DNA of 64,000 nucleotides, from the NCBI GenBank assembly GCA_951230915.1, contig OX579636.1:45015912-45079911 (forward strand), given 5' to 3'. The stretch is from Antitrichia curtipendula. Taxonomy: Eukaryota > Streptophyta > Bryopsida > Hypnales > Leucodontaceae. The translations under genes were made by a program, and so were the position numbers. Shown here piece after piece: positions 62,177 through 64,000 of the stretch (positions are counted from its first letter, which is position 1; each line of letters opens with the position of its first letter). Below the pieces are notes generated by a model. It was not told the DNA's origin. It worked only from the letters and a program-made list of their open reading frames with translations, and made no database searches.

Positions 62177-63129
62177 TTAAATCTTGACAGCAGCAGGAGA
62201 AACCAAATCACCATGATCTCACCTTGTATTCAATGGTAATGCACCTAAACTTAATCACATACCAGTTACATAATGCCAAGTCTGGTTTACAAGGCAACTG
62301 GGTCAGAAAGCAGTTATAGCTCTTATTCCTTCTCCTTCTCTTCATGTGGGTGTAATAATACGACTTGGCATTATGTCTAATAACCTTCTTGAGACTCTCA
62401 ATAGCGTACTTGTCCACATTGTGATATATGGGAGCCAATTGGTCCCATTGACGTAGATTTTGGCATGTACTGTACAGACAATTTTTAAACTATTTGAAGG
62501 AGTTTTCCAAAAGCCTTTTCGTCCATATGTGGTAGGAAGTGCTAAACAAAAACAAGTTTTGTGTGGTCCAACTATATATGTGTATCTGATTATCAGCTTG
62601 GAAATATTTTGAACATAGATTGATTTGCACAATTCATTTTACTTGGAGTGACTTCAATCTAGGATTTAATAATCTTTGTATTGTATGTATGAGGGAAATG
62701 CGAGATTGCATTTTTTTCGAGTTGGTGGGGCTTGAATTTATTTCAAAAATCTTTGCAAACACCACTCTCAACACCACTAAGTGAGAACATACGTTTGTGC
62801 CTTGGAGGTTTTTATACAAAGAATTGTGACTTTTTTTATATGGAATGTTCTTTTTTTATAATTTTGTATTAATTATTAATACCTCTTTAATCTTACTACA
62901 TGGGGTTTCAAATTTTTTCACTATGATGTATTAGTTTGAATGTGCGATATATTTATTATAATGTGGCATGTGTAAGATACTCTTGCGCACGTCATTTTAG
63001 AGGACATAATGAATGCAGGTTTGAATGCATATGATGCAATTTTAAGCTATGATGCATTGAAGTATGAGTCATAGGTACATTCAATGGGACATTAATTTGT
63101 TGTCATTTATTAACTTTGACACAATCAAG
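62177..63129. other. 3' flank of second gene, intergenic
   Basis: No gene seen. It contains a perfect 15-bp inverted pair, ACATAATGCCAAGTC (near 62270) and its reverse complement (near 62362), with an 80-bp spacer, possibly in the 3' UTR. AT content increases towards 63 kb. Confidence 0.6.
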
Positions 63130-63806
63130 GTACATACGATGTTTGCTTTGGAAAATCAATACAACAATTAAGTTTGATATGGGAGCATAGTTTTTGCATG
63201 CATGAGCACATTGCACCTATGGAAGAGTAGTTCTACATGAAACAAAGGATTAGCAAATCCACAAATAATAAAGAGCATAGTTTTTGCATGATGCCTCAAA
63301 GGAACTATCATTTCTAGTTTCCCACTAGTATTTGATGTACAATTAGATCCAATACTCTTTACAAACTACCTATTGTGCCATTCAAATTTCTTTCCACATA
63401 ATGTAGAATACAATTGGCCTTTTTTGTCTTGCATAATAAACATTCAATTATTAGGCAATTCTAAAGTAATATACCAAATTTTAATTTCAAAAAACCAAAA
63501 TTTTATTTTTTGTAAATTTTTTAATTTAATATTCATAATTTTATATGATACAATAGTACTACTATATTGAAAGGCCCCAACTACAAATGTGTATTTCAAT
63601 CCACATGGGAATAGTCATAGCCAACATGGATTCATTTGGAATGTTTGTATGTTATATAGCCTATGCAAAATTCAATACCTAAGCTTAACATCTATCCCAA
63701 TAAATGAAATATTCAATATCCATATGTTAATTTAAAGAAGAAAAATGGTAACCAAGATCCAAACTTAATTGTTGTATTGATTTTCCAAAGCAAACATCGT
63801 GTGTAC
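63130..63806. mobile_element. Near-perfect 47-bp inverted repeat, 677-bp unit
   Basis: Arms 63130-63176 and 63760-63806 are reverse complements with one mismatch in 47 (GTACATACGATG versus GTACACACGATG). They enclose about 583 bp of AT-rich DNA with no real frame. This has the form of a young TIR or foldback element. No target duplication was identified. Confidence 0.7.
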
Positions 63807-64000
63807 TTTCATTCAGATATTGAAGATCCTTTCAAGCTTCATTCTGATACCAATATTGGTAGAAGGAAAAGTGGGTCCCAGATGACCAAAAATTGACAAG
63901 TTTCTATCAACTCCTTTGTCATTTAGGAGGGGTTGATTTGTATATTTCTTTGACATAAATTTGTCAATTTCGGTATCTTTTTTACTAAAGTATGTCAATT
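63807..64000. other. AT-rich edge of window
   Basis: Nothing recognised in the last 194 bases. Confidence 0.6.

Overview
This window looks like nuclear DNA of a land plant. Its one clearly recognisable gene is a SEUSS-type transcriptional co-regulator, a plant-specific branch of the LIM-domain-binding (LDB) family, split by many short GT-AG introns. The rest is very AT-rich and crowded with small inverted-repeat DNA elements. I cannot name the species. Strong polyglutamine, a GC-rich leader and piggyBac-type elements fit a non-flowering plant better than a typical angiosperm, but that is inference.

Layout. 1-44 kb is AT-rich intergenic DNA with no intact gene, only short chance reading frames. 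It holds at least eight related copies or fragments of a non-autonomous element (called T1 here) with ends like CCCCTAAAGG and, in the best copies, TTAA on both sides. Other TIR families are mixed in: E3 and R3 (CACTGAATAG-type ends), R2 (CTAAGGTAACTACACC ends, TA flanks) and R5 (CTAAGGTAGxGxxCTCT ends). Several are nested: T1 copies sit inside E3 and R5 copies, so related copies act as empty sites. At 37.5-38.6 kb the minus strand carries a decayed piggyBac transposase (DDE_Tnp_1_7 type). Decayed enzyme and TTAA-flanked elements in one window point to a plant piggyBac lineage, the most interesting signal here. Around 24.9-25.4 kb there is what looks like a stranded 5' end of a gene.

44.1-52.7 kb: a GC-rich leader with trinucleotide repeats, then the SEUSS-like gene (13 coding exons, all phases consistent, 1105 aa). 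52.7-57 kb: intergenic DNA with a long foldback element (R4). 58.0-62.2 kb: a second gene on the same strand, reconstructed as 10 coding exons (about 393 aa) with consistent phases; it is an Ala/Arg-rich, helical protein that I do not recognise. A small T1-like element sits in its last intron. 62.2-64 kb: intergenic, with an almost perfect 47-bp inverted repeat enclosing about 0.6 kb.

The two genes share orientation but I see no functional link between them. Exon models come from reading splice sites and phases by eye, without transcript evidence.
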